A DNA stretch of 38,927 nucleotides from Deltaproteobacteria bacterium (GCA_029938605.1 JAOZUO010000068.1:1-38927), one strand, 5' to 3'; shown: positions 24,405 through 32,783, counted from the stretch's first letter. The notes: generated from the letters alone by a model not told the origin. Numbers and translations are program-made.

Positions 24405-25085
24405 CTACTGCATCCCGGTGACGGGGCGGGCCGGCCGTGGAGCCAGTCGGGGCGTGGGCCGTGGAGCCGGCCGTAGAGCCGGTCGGGGTGCGAGCCTGGC
24501 CGCGGGGCGTAGAGCCGGTCGGGGTGCGAGCCTGGCCGCGGGGCGTGGAGCCGGTCGGGGTGCGAGCCTGGCCGCGGGGCGTGGAGCCGGTCGGGTGGCA
24601 GGCGTGACTGGAGCCATGCCGGGCGCCATGTCGGGCGCCATGTCAGGCGCCATGTCAGGCGCCATGTCAGGCGCCATGGTCGGCGTAGGCTGAGGCTGAG
24701 CGCCCGTGGGCGGCGGAGTACCCGTGGGGTCGCCGGGGTTGGACTGACTGGGCGGTAGAACGGACTTCTTTTTCTTGCTCTTGTCCTTGAACAGCAGCTC
24801 CGAGGCCCCGGGTTTTTTAGAGTGCTTCTTCAAGCCGCTCGTGTCCCCCTTGGAGGCCCTCCATGCCAGGGAGATTGAGGTGAGCATGAAGGTGACGGCT
24901 ACTACCCAGGTCACCTTGGATAGCACCGTGGAGGCGCCGCGCCCGCCAAAGACGCTAGAGCCCCCCCCACCACCGCCGAAGGCAGCGCCCATGCCGCCAC
25001 CCTTTCCCGCTTGCAGCAGAACCGTGATGATGAGGATGAAGCAGACGAGAATATGAAGTACCTTGATGATGCCGAAGATCCACAT
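24405..25085 (-). CDS. secG: SecG with a long low-complexity C-terminal tail
   Basis: SecG is the small third subunit of the SecYEG translocon. Residues 1-80 are typical: TM1 at about 5-25, the Gly-rich loop (QAGKGGGMGAAFGGG), and TM2 at about 57-77. Normal SecG ends soon afterwards, near residue 110. Here about 115 more residues follow: Pro/Thr-rich, then five MAPD-type units, then a longer Arg/Pro/Ala repeat (APRPAARL and variants). The tail has no TM helix and would face the cytoplasm or periplasm depending on topology. The gene lies 73 bp after tpiA, as is common in Deltaproteobacteria. Confidence 0.88.
   Translation of the reverse strand: MWIFGIIKVLHILVCFILIITVLLQAGKGGGMGAAFGGGGGGSSVFGGRGASTVLSKVTWVVAVTFMLTSISLAWRASKGDTSGLKKHSKKPGASELLFKDKSKKKKSVLPPSQSNPGDPTGTPPPTGAQPQPTPTMAPDMAPDMAPDMAPDMAPGMAPVTPATRPAPRPAARLAPRPAPRPAARLAPRPALRPAARLAPRPALRPAPRPTPRLAPRPARPVTGMQ
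24420..24685. repeat. Two in-frame tandem repeat arrays in secG
   Basis: One array of 12-bp units (GGCGCCATGTCA and variants, about 24615-24680) encodes MAPD. A second array, about 24420-24600, has a longer unit based on GGAGCCGGTCGGGGTGCGAG and encodes APRPAARL-type repeats. Both are multiples of three bases. Confidence 0.88.
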
Positions 25086-25139
25086 GGGTCCTCCAAACCG
25101 ACCCGGCCGGCGGGGATTCCGCCGTGACGAATAACGTAT

Positions 25140-25153
25140 CTGAGCTAGCTCAG
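25140..25153. terminator. 14-bp perfect palindrome between tpiA and secG
   Basis: CTGAGCTAGCTCAG lies 6 bp after the tpiA stop in the only sizeable gap of the gap-pgk-tpiA-secG cluster. It has no T-tract on the minus strand, so it may be a processing or attenuation hairpin, or an operator, rather than a full terminator. Confidence 0.35.
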
Positions 25154-25158
25154 GTCTT

Positions 25159-25914
25159 TTACACCGCGGCCTTGATGATGGCTACGAAATCTTCGGTTTT
25201 CAGCGCGGCGCCTCCTACGAGGGCGCCGTCGATGTCCGGCTGACCCAGTAGCGCCGCCGCGTTGGCGGGCTTGACGCTGCCGCCGTACTGGATGCGGACC
25301 TTGTCCGCCTCGTCGCCGGCCAGGTCCCTCAGCAGTTCGCGGATGTCAGCGTGGACCTGCTGGGCCTGTTCGGTGGTGGCGGTGCGGCCGGTGCCAATGG
25401 CCCACACGGGCTCATAGGCCACCACCAGGGAGCCGATCTCCGCGGCGGTGAGGCCTGCCAGGGCGGCGCGGGTCTGTCCGCCCACCACGTCCATGGTCCG
25501 GTCCGCCTCACGTTCGGCCAGGGTCTCGCCCACGCAAACGATGGGGAGCAGTCGGGCATCCAGAACCGCCCGGGTTTTGACGTTGACGCCTTCGTCGGTC
25601 TCCCCGAAGAGCTGCCGCCGCTCGGAGTGGCCCACGATGACGAATTTGCAGCCCACGTCCTTGAAGAAGGTCGGCGAGATCTCGCCGGTGTAGGCGCCGG
25701 AGGTCTCGTGGTAGCAGTTCTGACCGCCCAGCAGCACGGATGTGGATTTCAGGGCCTGGGCCACGGGATACAACGCCGTGGATACAGGGGCCACGCCCAC
25801 TTCAACGCCCGGGGCTTGGGCAGCGCCGGCCGCTACGCCATTGGCCAGGGCTACGGCCTCGGCGATGGTCTTGTTGAGCTTCCAGTTGCCGCATACAAAG
25901 GGGACACGACTCAT
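25159..25914 (-). CDS. tpiA: Triosephosphate isomerase
   Basis: Interconverts dihydroxyacetone phosphate and glyceraldehyde 3-phosphate. A normal 251-residue TIM barrel: GNWKLNK with the catalytic Lys, VIVGHSERRQLFGE with the catalytic His, and VVAYEPVWAIGTG carrying the catalytic Glu. The C-terminal phosphate loop is IQYGGSVKPANA. The pgk stop lies 11 bp upstream, so it is translated from the glycolytic operon message. Confidence 0.97.
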   Translation of the reverse strand: MSRVPFVCGNWKLNKTIAEAVALANGVAAGAAQAPGVEVGVAPVSTALYPVAQALKSTSVLLGGQNCYHETSGAYTGEISPTFFKDVGCKFVIVGHSERRQLFGETDEGVNVKTRAVLDARLLPIVCVGETLAEREADRTMDVVGGQTRAALAGLTAAEIGSLVVAYEPVWAIGTGRTATTEQAQQVHADIRELLRDLAGDEADKVRIQYGGSVKPANAAALLGQPDIDGALVGGAALKTEDFVAIIKAAV

Positions 25915-25925
25915 TGGTTCATTCC

Positions 25926-27119
25926 TTACTTTCCCAGTGCCGCAACGCCCGGAAGAATTTTTCCCTGGACCAACTCCAGGGAGGCGCCGCCGCCGGTGGA
26001 GATGTGATGGATTCGCTTCGCTACGCCGGCCTGGTTGATGGCGGATACAGAATCCCCGCCGCCCACCACGGACACGGCCTCGCTCTGGGCGACAGCTTTC
26101 GCCAGGGCGAAGGTGCCCTCGGCAAAAGCGGCTCGCTCGAACAGGCCCATGGGCCCATTCCAGAAGATCGTCTTGGCTCTCAGAACCACGTCGGCAAAGG
26201 ACTGGCGGGTCCGGGGGCCCACGTCAAGGATTACGTCTTGGGCGCCCACATCCGCGATGGCCACCACCCGGCCGCTTTCGGCCTCCAGGCTGTCGGCCAC
26301 CACCACGTCCGTGGGCAGGTGAAGCGCCACCTTGCGCGCCGCCGCCCCGGCCATGATGTCCTTGGCCAGGTCCACCTTGTCGGACTCCACCAGGGACTTA
26401 CCCACGGTGTAGTCTTGGGCGAGCAGGAAGGTGTTGGCCATGGCGCCGCCGATGCACAGCGCGTCCACGCGGTCCAGGAGGCTGCGCAGAACCAGGATCT
26501 TGTCCGACACCTTGGCGCCTCCCAGCAGCGCCACCAGTGGGTGATCAGGAGATTCGAGCAGCTCAGCGAAGACCTGCAGCTCCCGTAGCATCAAGAAACC
26601 AGCCGCCTTTTCGGCGGCGTGCATGGGCACCCCCGCGGTGGAGGCGTGGGCCCGGTGGGCGGTACCAAAGGCGTCGTTGACGTAGACATCACACAGGGCA
26701 GCAAGATCCTTGCCCAACTGAGGGTCGTTCTTCTTTTCGCCCGGGTGGAAGCGCAGGTTCTCCAGCAGGAGCACCTCGCCCTCTCGGAGGGCCTGGACAC
26801 GGTTCTTGGCGCCGTCCCCCACCACCTCGTCCACCAGGGTGACGGGCTTACCGAGCAGCTCGGCCAGGCGGGCCGCCACGGGCTCCATGCTGAGCTTCGG
26901 ATCGGGCTCTCCCTTGGGGCGGCCCAGGTGAGACGCCAGGATCAGCCGGGCGCCCTCTTTCATGCAATGTTGGATGGAGGGAAGCGCCTTGCGGATGCGG
27001 GTGTCGTCGGCCACCTCACCGGCAGGGGTGAGGGGGACGTTGAAGTCCACCCTCATAAAGACCCGCTTGCCCGCGAGATCGACGTCCTCCAGAGAGGTGA
27101 TATCGTCTATGAGTCCCAT
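25926..27119 (-). CDS. pgk: Phosphoglycerate kinase
   Basis: Transfers the phosphate of 1,3-bisphosphoglycerate to ADP. The 397 residues carry the family signature RVFMRVDFNVPL at the N-terminus, GRPKGEPDPKLS in the substrate-binding region, and the Gly-rich ISTGGGASLELV near the C-terminus. It sits 12 bp after gapA and 11 bp before tpiA in one operon. Confidence 0.97.
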   Translation of the reverse strand: MGLIDDITSLEDVDLAGKRVFMRVDFNVPLTPAGEVADDTRIRKALPSIQHCMKEGARLILASHLGRPKGEPDPKLSMEPVAARLAELLGKPVTLVDEVVGDGAKNRVQALREGEVLLLENLRFHPGEKKNDPQLGKDLAALCDVYVNDAFGTAHRAHASTAGVPMHAAEKAAGFLMLRELQVFAELLESPDHPLVALLGGAKVSDKILVLRSLLDRVDALCIGGAMANTFLLAQDYTVGKSLVESDKVDLAKDIMAGAAARKVALHLPTDVVVADSLEAESGRVVAIADVGAQDVILDVGPRTRQSFADVVLRAKTIFWNGPMGLFERAAFAEGTFALAKAVAQSEAVSVVGGGDSVSAINQAGVAKRIHHISTGGGASLELVQGKILPGVAALGK

Positions 27120-27131
27120 GAACCTGTGGTC

Positions 27132-28130
27132 CTAGAGCTTGCTGGCCACGTAACCCGCCAAGTCCAGCAGGCGCGCGGAGTAGCCCATCTCATTGTCGTA
27201 CCAGGACAGCACCTTAACCAGGTTGCCCTTGACCATGGTGCTGGGCAGGTCCGCCGTGGAGGAGGCTGTGTTGCCGTTGTAGTCGATGGACACCAGGGGC
27301 TCGTCGGAGACGAACAGGAAGCCGGCCATGGATCCTTCGGCCGCGGCGCGCAGGCTGGCGTTCACCTCATTGATGTCGGCAGGGGTCTTTTTTACATAGG
27401 CTGTCAGATCCACCAGGGAGACATTGGGTGTGGGCACGCGGATGGACATGCCGTCGATCTTGCCGTCGAGGTCCGGGATCACCAGACCGATGGCGCGGGC
27501 GGCGCCCGTGGTGGTGGGGATCATGGACACGGCGCCGGCCCGGGACCGCCGCGGGTCCTTGTGCGGGGCGTCCAGGAGGTTCTGGCCGTTGGTGTAGCTG
27601 TGGATCGTGGTCATTACCGCCGTGTCGATACCGAACTCGTCGTGGAGCACCTTGGTGATGGGGGCCAGGCAGTTGGTGGTGCAGGACGCGTTGGAGATTA
27701 TATGGTGGGCGGCCGGATCGTAGCTCTCGTGGTTGACTCCCATGACGAAGGTGCCGTCCGGACCTGAGGCCGGGGCGGAGATGAGCACTTTATTTGCGCC
27801 CGCCTCAATGTGCAGGTTGGCCTTGGCGCGGTCGCGGAACAGGCCCGTGCACTCCAGCACGATGTCGACGCCAAGCTTTTTCCAGGGCAGGTTGGCGGGA
27901 TCGCGCTCAGCAGTGATCTGGATGGCTTTGCCGCCGATGATCAGGTTGCCGCCCTCCTCATGGGCATCGGTGAAGCGGCCGTGGACCGAGTCATAGCGCA
28001 GCATGTGCACGAGATCTTTGGGGTCCATCAGATCGTTGACGGCCACCAGCTCGAGCTCGGGGTGTTTGTCCAGCAGCCGTACGACACAGCGACCAATACG
28101 TCCAAAACCATTGATGGCAATCTTCGTCAT
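27132..28130 (-). CDS. gapA: Glyceraldehyde-3-phosphate dehydrogenase, type I
   Basis: NAD-dependent oxidation and phosphorylation of glyceraldehyde 3-phosphate. A 332-residue enzyme with the Rossmann start KIAINGFGRIGRCV and the active-site SNASCTTNCLAP (first Cys is the nucleophile). Start 28130 has AGGAGG at a good distance; the frame runs upstream without support. It is the first gene of the gapA-pgk-tpiA-secG operon, behind a clear sigma70-like promoter. Confidence 0.97.
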   Translation of the reverse strand: MTKIAINGFGRIGRCVVRLLDKHPELELVAVNDLMDPKDLVHMLRYDSVHGRFTDAHEEGGNLIIGGKAIQITAERDPANLPWKKLGVDIVLECTGLFRDRAKANLHIEAGANKVLISAPASGPDGTFVMGVNHESYDPAAHHIISNASCTTNCLAPITKVLHDEFGIDTAVMTTIHSYTNGQNLLDAPHKDPRRSRAGAVSMIPTTTGAARAIGLVIPDLDGKIDGMSIRVPTPNVSLVDLTAYVKKTPADINEVNASLRAAAEGSMAGFLFVSDEPLVSIDYNGNTASSTADLPSTMVKGNLVKVLSWYDNEMGYSARLLDLAGYVASKL

Positions 28131-28195
28131 AACACCAGTCCTCCTGGGGTTCAGTAAGCGAGGGGCACCTGAGGGCACCGTTTCACGGAAGGTGG

Positions 28196-28224
28196 AAGAT
28201 AGTCACTGACCGGGCTCGCGTCAA
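28196..28224 (-). promoter_or_regulatory. Sigma70-type promoter of the gapA operon
   Basis: On the minus strand the -35 is TTGACG (28219-28224), the spacer is exactly 17 bp, and the -10 is TATCTT (28196-28201). Transcription would start near 28189, giving a leader of about 60 bases before the gapA ATG at 28130. Confidence 0.72.
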
Positions 28225-28307
28225 TAGTAAGGGTATGGTGAGGGCAAGGTATGGGTAAGGTAGGGTCGCGGCCATGTGTTTCGCGAACCATCGACCCGCG
28301 AGATGGG

Positions 28308-29537
28308 TCAGTGGGGTGGGGATCCGAGCCCCGGGAGCAGGGCGTCGAGGATCTGGTGGGCTATCGCATCCTTGGAGGCCAGCGAGAGGGGCTCCGGGTC
28401 GGCGTTGGGACGCACCAGCACCACGCGGTTGGTGTCCGCGGCGAAGCCCGCGTCCGGCTCGCTCACGTCGTTGGCCACCACCAGGTCGCAGCCTTTTTCC
28501 TGTAGCTTTCGCTGGGCCTCCATGACGGGATCCCCGGTTTCAGCGGCGAATCCCACCAGCAGCGGGCGCGTCCCTTTCCGGCGTCGCCCCAACTCGGCCA
28601 GGATATCCGTGGTGCGGTGCAGGGGCAGCGAATCGGAGTCCCCGGCGTCCTGTTTCTTGAGCTTTTTCGGGGCCACGGTCTCGGGTCGCCAGTCCGCCAC
28701 GGCGGCGGCCATGATGACCAGGTCCATGGAGTCGACCCGACCCTCCACTGCCTCCGCCATCTGGGCGGCGGTCTCCACGTCCACGCAGGTCACGCCCAAA
28801 GGAGGCCGCAGGTGATGCGGTCCGCAGACCAGGGTCACCCGGGCGCCTCGTCCGGCGGCGGCCCGTGCCAGGGCGAAGCCCATCTTGCCCGTGGAGCGGT
28901 TTGACAGAAAACGCACGGGGTCCAGGGGTTCCCGGGTGGCGCCGGCGGTGATCAGCACCTGCTGCCCCGCCAGATCGGAGGGCAGGAGCACGCCGCCGGC
29001 CGCCTCCAGAATGGCCGGTGGCTCGGCCATGCGTCCCGCCCCGTAGGTGCGGCAGGCCAGATCGCCCTCGTCGGGGCCCACGAAGTGTACGCCTCGGTTT
29101 TTGAGCAGCGCCAGGTTGTCCCGGGTGGCCGGGTGCTGCCACATGTTCACGTTCATGCCCGGGGCCACCAGCACCGGGGCTGTGGTCGCCAGCAGCACCG
29201 CGCCGAGCAGATCATCAGCCAGGCCATGGGCCATCCGCGCCAGGAAACCGGCCGTGGCCGGGGCCACCACCAGCAGCTCCGCGAGCTCGGCTAGACGGAT
29301 GTGCTCGATGACGCCGGGCTCGGCGGCATGAAACAGGTCCGTGGACACCGGGTTGCCCGACAGGGCCTCGAAGGTGACCCCCCCCACGAATCGCTGGGCC
29401 GCCGGGGTCATGACCACATGTACGTCCGCGCCGGCGCGGATGAATCCGCGGCAGAGCTCGGCCGACTTGTAGGCGGCGATACCGCCAGTGATGCACAGCA
29501 CGATGCGGCGGCCCGCCAGAGAGTTTCTCTCGTCCAT
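28308..29537 (-). CDS. coaBC: Bifunctional phosphopantothenoylcysteine decarboxylase/synthetase
   Basis: Two steps of coenzyme A synthesis in one 409-residue protein. The N-terminal CoaC flavoprotein half starts RRIVLCITGGIAAYKSAEL, with the active-site region IEHIRLAE and the APGMNVNMW motif, and the Cys of GDLACRTYGAGRM. The C-terminal CoaB half starts VLITAGATREPLDPVRFLSN and ends with the nucleotide-binding LVGFAAETGD segment. The start at 29537 gives the family N-terminus and has GAGG nearby. The gap to gapA (177 bp) contains the gapA promoter. Confidence 0.95.
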   Translation of the reverse strand: MDERNSLAGRRIVLCITGGIAAYKSAELCRGFIRAGADVHVVMTPAAQRFVGGVTFEALSGNPVSTDLFHAAEPGVIEHIRLAELAELLVVAPATAGFLARMAHGLADDLLGAVLLATTAPVLVAPGMNVNMWQHPATRDNLALLKNRGVHFVGPDEGDLACRTYGAGRMAEPPAILEAAGGVLLPSDLAGQQVLITAGATREPLDPVRFLSNRSTGKMGFALARAAAGRGARVTLVCGPHHLRPPLGVTCVDVETAAQMAEAVEGRVDSMDLVIMAAAVADWRPETVAPKKLKKQDAGDSDSLPLHRTTDILAELGRRRKGTRPLLVGFAAETGDPVMEAQRKLQEKGCDLVVANDVSEPDAGFAADTNRVVLVRPNADPEPLSLASKDAIAHQILDALLPGLGSPPH

Positions 29538-29624
29538 GGCCTCACGGTACCGGGGGCCGCCATGGTCACGCAAGGGTTTTTGCACGGGGTTTTTGCGCGG
29601 CTCCCTCCCCTGCGCTAAGCTGGG

Positions 29625-30242
29625 GTGGTGGATCCTAAGCGTAGCGTTTTCTGGGTGGTGATGTTGGTCACCGGGGCGATGGGGGGCGTGGCCTTGGCCG
29701 CGCCCCGGCGCGCAAGGCTCCTGTCGGCCAAGCGGGGCTCGGCCGCCTGGAAGAGGGCGAACCCGTCGAGGGTGGTCCGCCCGTCTGCGCCCCGGGTGGG
29801 TCGCCGGGCCGCCCCGGTGATCAACCTGCTCAATCTGCACACGGGCGAGCGGCTCCCCGTGGTGGGGGGGCGGTTGCCCTCGCGCCGTCTGACGAACCGC
29901 TTTTTCCGCTGTCGTTGGACTGGGCGTCGCACCGCCATGGCGCCCGAGCTTCTGCGTTGGGTGGTGGAGGCGGCGCTGCACTTCGGCGCCCGGGAGGTGC
30001 ATATCGTGTCGGCCTTCCGCCACCCCAAGTTTAACGAGATGCTACGCAAGAAGGGTCGCCAGGTCGCCCGGCGAAGCAACCACCGCCTGGGCAAGGCGGT
30101 GGATTTCAACCTCGTGGGTGTCGCGGTGGACCGCCTTGTGGCCTACCTCAAGCGCCGTAAGTTAGGCGGCATCGGCCGGTACCCGCACTCCAAGTTCGTA
30201 CATCTGGACACCGGTCGCTACCGCACCTGGGGTGGAAGGTAG
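29625..30242 (+). CDS. DUF882 / MepK-like peptidoglycan endopeptidase, exported
   Basis: A 205-residue exported protein of the YcbK/DUF882 group within the M15 metallopeptidase fold. A hydrophobic N-terminus (FWVVMLVTGAMGGVALAA) acts as signal peptide. The metal ligands fit H153 and D160 (SNHRLGKAVDF) and H193 (KFVHLDTGRYR). In E. coli MepK cleaves peptidoglycan cross-links. A basic Arg-rich linker separates the signal from the domain. Starts at either of two consecutive GTG codons (29625, 29628) without a strong ribosome site. The stop lies 18 bp before element C. Confidence 0.82.
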   Translation: MVDPKRSVFWVVMLVTGAMGGVALAAPRRARLLSAKRGSAAWKRANPSRVVRPSAPRVGRRAAPVINLLNLHTGERLPVVGGRLPSRRLTNRFFRCRWTGRRTAMAPELLRWVVEAALHFGAREVHIVSAFRHPKFNEMLRKKGRQVARRSNHRLGKAVDFNLVGVAVDRLVAYLKRRKLGGIGRYPHSKFVHLDTGRYRTWGGR

Positions 30243-30260
30243 CCGAAAATCGGACCCTTA

Positions 30261-30416
30261 GGCGGCTGGCGCAAATAACCTTGTCATCTGGAACCCGATC
30301 CATCGCGACTGCCCGCGTTCCTCGTCGGTTGCATACGCAGAGTATGCGCCCTCCTCGCGCCTTGGCTGCCGCGCGCCTCGTGTCCCAACTTGATAAGTTT
30401 ATTCACGCCAGCCGCC
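30261..30416. mobile_element. MITE-like palindromic element C, about 156 bp
   Basis: Inverted ends start GGCGGCTGGCG and pair on through AATAA.CTT.TCA, about 27 bp. TTA flanks both sides (30258-30260 and 30417-30419). At the centre is GCATAC-N5-GTATGC (30331-30347). The core is related to element B, the ends to element D. The right TTA, read on the minus strand, is the TAA stop of the formylglycine-enzyme-like gene, so the element touches that stop codon exactly. There is no coding capacity. Confidence 0.82.
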
Positions 30417-31373
30417 TTACTGTGGATCCCGGCAGCAGCGGAATCCCTTGGCTGAGATGTTCCAGGTGGGCACGAAGTCGCAGCGGTGGTTGGACAGGGA
30501 GTTGGCGCAGTTGAAGGCGCCGCCCCGGAAGGGGTACTGGTCTGGGGCGTCGACGACTTCCCAGACGTTGCCGTTCATGTCATAGAGGCCGAAACCGTTG
30601 ATGCAGCCGGGGGAGGTGCCCGTGGCATCGACGTGGAACACACCCCCGCACTGGGACCAGCAGAAGGCATAGGGGCACTCGGGCTGGGCGGCGCAGGTGG
30701 CGTGGGAGCAGTTGCAGCGGGTGTCGATTCCGTTACAGGTGGCCGGTTCGTAGTCATCCCCGTAGCCATAGATGGTCTGGGAGGGGCCCTGGCAGGCGGT
30801 CTGCCACTCGGCGGCGGTGCACAGTCGTTTGCAGTCGGCCTGACAGGCGAGGTCGGCCTCGCCCGGAGTGAGCACTGAGGACCACCAGGGGATCCGGTCA
30901 GGCGCGGACACGGCGAAGGAGTCGTCCACACCGGGGCTCAAGGAGGTGGCGTCGGGTCGCGAGGCCTCCCAGATGTCGATACAGTAGGTTCCGTCCACCA
31001 GCACCATGTCAGGTGGGCAGGACGGTGGCCCGGTGCCGCCGTCGGGGCAGTTGGCGTCACTTCCCACGGCGGCGTCGGCGCTGGCGTCGCCTGCGTCGGC
31101 GCTGGCGTCGTCTGGGGCCGCGTCGGATCCGGCGTCGCCCGGGTTCGCGTCGATCAGGCTCACATCGGGCCGCGCGTCGAGTACGGCGTCGGGCGCGGCG
31201 TCGAGGGAGGCGTCGAGTGCGGCGTCCGCTTCCCAGGCTGCGTCGGCTCCGGGCCCGGGCCCGGGGGGGTCGGGCTCGCAACCGGGCCCGGACCCGACGA
31301 TCACGGCCAGCGTCCCGAAGACGAAGATTTGTTTCCGAGCATGAAGGCGGCTTTGGGAACGGTTTGGTAGCAC
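30417..31373 (-). CDS. Formylglycine-generating-enzyme-like (FGE-sulfatase domain) lipoprotein
   Basis: About 318 residues. The GTG at 31373 gives a signal peptide ending in a likely lipobox (VIVGSGPGC, Cys 32). It is followed by a stalk of about 75 residues rich in Asp-Ala repeats, typical of myxobacterial surface lipoproteins. The C-terminal domain has FGE-sulfatase signatures: DMVLVDGTYCIDIWEAS, LCTAAEWQTAC, GLYDMNGNVWEV and a final GFRCC. Some such domains oxidise a Cys to formylglycine, but many bacterial relatives have other or no known activity. It is Cys-rich (over 15 Cys), fitting an exported disulfide-bonded protein. The stop is at element C. Confidence 0.75.
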   Translation of the reverse strand: MLPNRSQSRLHARKQIFVFGTLAVIVGSGPGCEPDPPGPGPGADAAWEADAALDASLDAAPDAVLDARPDVSLIDANPGDAGSDAAPDDASADAGDASADAAVGSDANCPDGGTGPPSCPPDMVLVDGTYCIDIWEASRPDATSLSPGVDDSFAVSAPDRIPWWSSVLTPGEADLACQADCKRLCTAAEWQTACQGPSQTIYGYGDDYEPATCNGIDTRCNCSHATCAAQPECPYAFCWSQCGGVFHVDATGTSPGCINGFGLYDMNGNVWEVVDAPDQYPFRGGAFNCANSLSNHRCDFVPTWNISAKGFRCCRDPQ

Positions 31374-31382
31374 GACAATAGG

Positions 31383-31411
31383 AGTATACCAGCCCGGACC
31401 GGTTGACCCAA
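31383..31411 (-). promoter_or_regulatory. Promoter of the FGE-like lipoprotein, giving a near-leaderless mRNA
   Basis: On the minus strand the -10 is TATACT (31383-31388, five of six consensus positions). A 17-bp spacer leads to TTGGGT (31406-31411), a weak -35. Transcription would start only 2-3 bases before the GTG at 31373. Confidence 0.45.
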
Positions 31412-31550
31412 CCCAAGGTGATATCCAATGCGACACCGATGGACCTCTCCGGGGCAAATCCCTTGACAAAACCGTCGTGGGCGATTGATCTATTGGGTCC
31501 GGTCGCCCCTGTGGGCGGTCACCCAAATTGAACCGCTGCGGAGCATTGCG

Positions 31551-32783
31551 GTGTACCTGACGAGCTTGATGCATAGGGGTGATCTGTTCGATATCACCCT
31601 GCGATGGTTGAACGATGACCTGCAGCCCGAGGACGGGCGGCGGCTCACGGAGATCTTTCTGTACGAGTCCATGGTCTCGTGTCCCACGGTGCAGGACTAT
31701 ATGCTGCGCTTCTTTCAGCGGCTTTATGGGGTGGGTCTCTCGGTGGAGCGTGTGCATCAGAAGCAGGACCTGCGGCAGCGGATCATCGAGAGCGTGCACG
31801 CACCCAACCCACGCATTAACTTCCTTGTGTCCGCCTTTCGGGAGAGTCCGGAGGAGTTCTTCCCGCGGTTGCCTGTCGACGCCGTGCTGCTCTTCGCGCC
31901 GGGCCACCGGCTGGTGTCGGTGAGCCGGATCAAGCGACCGGCGCGGGTGGCGGAGAAGACCGCGTATCGTATGGCCGACGCCCTGGCGAACATGATCCGC
32001 AGTGAGGCTGAGCTCTACGCCTCGGACCGTGCGGTGGCCCGGGGGGTGAACCTCACGCAGCTCATTTCCACCCAGGAGCAGATGCGGTCCGACTTCATGT
32101 CAGCCGAGCGGCGTGTGGCGGCCGGGTTCCGCAACGGCGAGATCTCCCTGGACCGGCGCGACCTGACCATCAACGACATCATCGGTTTCAAAATCATCGG
32201 TGACGCTCAGGAGCTGGATTGGGCCGAGCAGATGCTCGCGGAGGAGCCCCACGTGACGGTGGTGGAGCGGGAGGTACACCGCGGCCACTACAACGCCACC
32301 AACCTGCAGGTGGACGTGGAGCTGCCCCCGGTGGGACAGCTCGTGGACGAGGCTCGGGACATGGATTGGAGCGCGGCGGCCTCTCGCGGTCTGGATCCCG
32401 AGGATGCGCGAAAGAACTTCCCGCGGTTCGTTGAGAGTGGCGCGCGGACGGTGCGCACCGAGGTGATCTTGACCACCTTCCCCGAGCTCATTGAGTCCGA
32501 GCTGGGGCGGTCCCTGCACGAGCTGCGCATTCTGCGGCTACGGGAGCGGCAGGTCTACTCCGGACGCATCGCTGAGAACGCACGGTATCTCATCGAGTAC
32601 CTGCTTGCCGTGGCCTACTCGCCCACGGTGCGGGTCCCGGAGCTGCCCATCAAGATGTGGGGGCGCTACCTGCCTGAGACCCTCGGGAACGCCATCCGAC
32701 GTCTCCACGGCATCGAGTCCACCGGGGTGCTTCTTCGAAGCTTCACCCTCGCTGCCCCGCCGGTGTCGGGCACGTTTCACTAG
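31551..32783 (+). CDS. Probable RelA/SpoT-like nucleotidyltransferase-fold protein
   Basis: About 410 residues. Residues in the middle echo the (p)ppGpp synthetase fold: VSRIKRPARVAEKTAYRMAD (compare the substrate-binding R-x-K-x-P-x-S-x-x-x-K), LTINDIIGFKIIGDAQELDW (compare D-x-x-G-x-R-x-x) and HRGHYNATNLQVDVELP (compare the G-Y-x-x-x-H motif). A long helical tail follows. The conserved catalytic residues are only partly kept, so synthetase activity is doubtful. GTG at 31551 is preferred because GGAG precedes it by seven bases; an earlier TTG at 31485 and an ATG at 31570 are alternatives. It is flanked by the FGE-like gene (divergent) and the kinase (convergent). Confidence 0.5.
   Translation: MYLTSLMHRGDLFDITLRWLNDDLQPEDGRRLTEIFLYESMVSCPTVQDYMLRFFQRLYGVGLSVERVHQKQDLRQRIIESVHAPNPRINFLVSAFRESPEEFFPRLPVDAVLLFAPGHRLVSVSRIKRPARVAEKTAYRMADALANMIRSEAELYASDRAVARGVNLTQLISTQEQMRSDFMSAERRVAAGFRNGEISLDRRDLTINDIIGFKIIGDAQELDWAEQMLAEEPHVTVVEREVHRGHYNATNLQVDVELPPVGQLVDEARDMDWSAAASRGLDPEDARKNFPRFVESGARTVRTEVILTTFPELIESELGRSLHELRILRLRERQVYSGRIAENARYLIEYLLAVAYSPTVRVPELPIKMWGRYLPETLGNAIRRLHGIESTGVLLRSFTLAAPPVSGTFH

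Noticed and set aside
24420..24685. Repeat array considered as a CRISPR
   Set aside because: Units are short, contiguous, in frame with secG and have no spacers.
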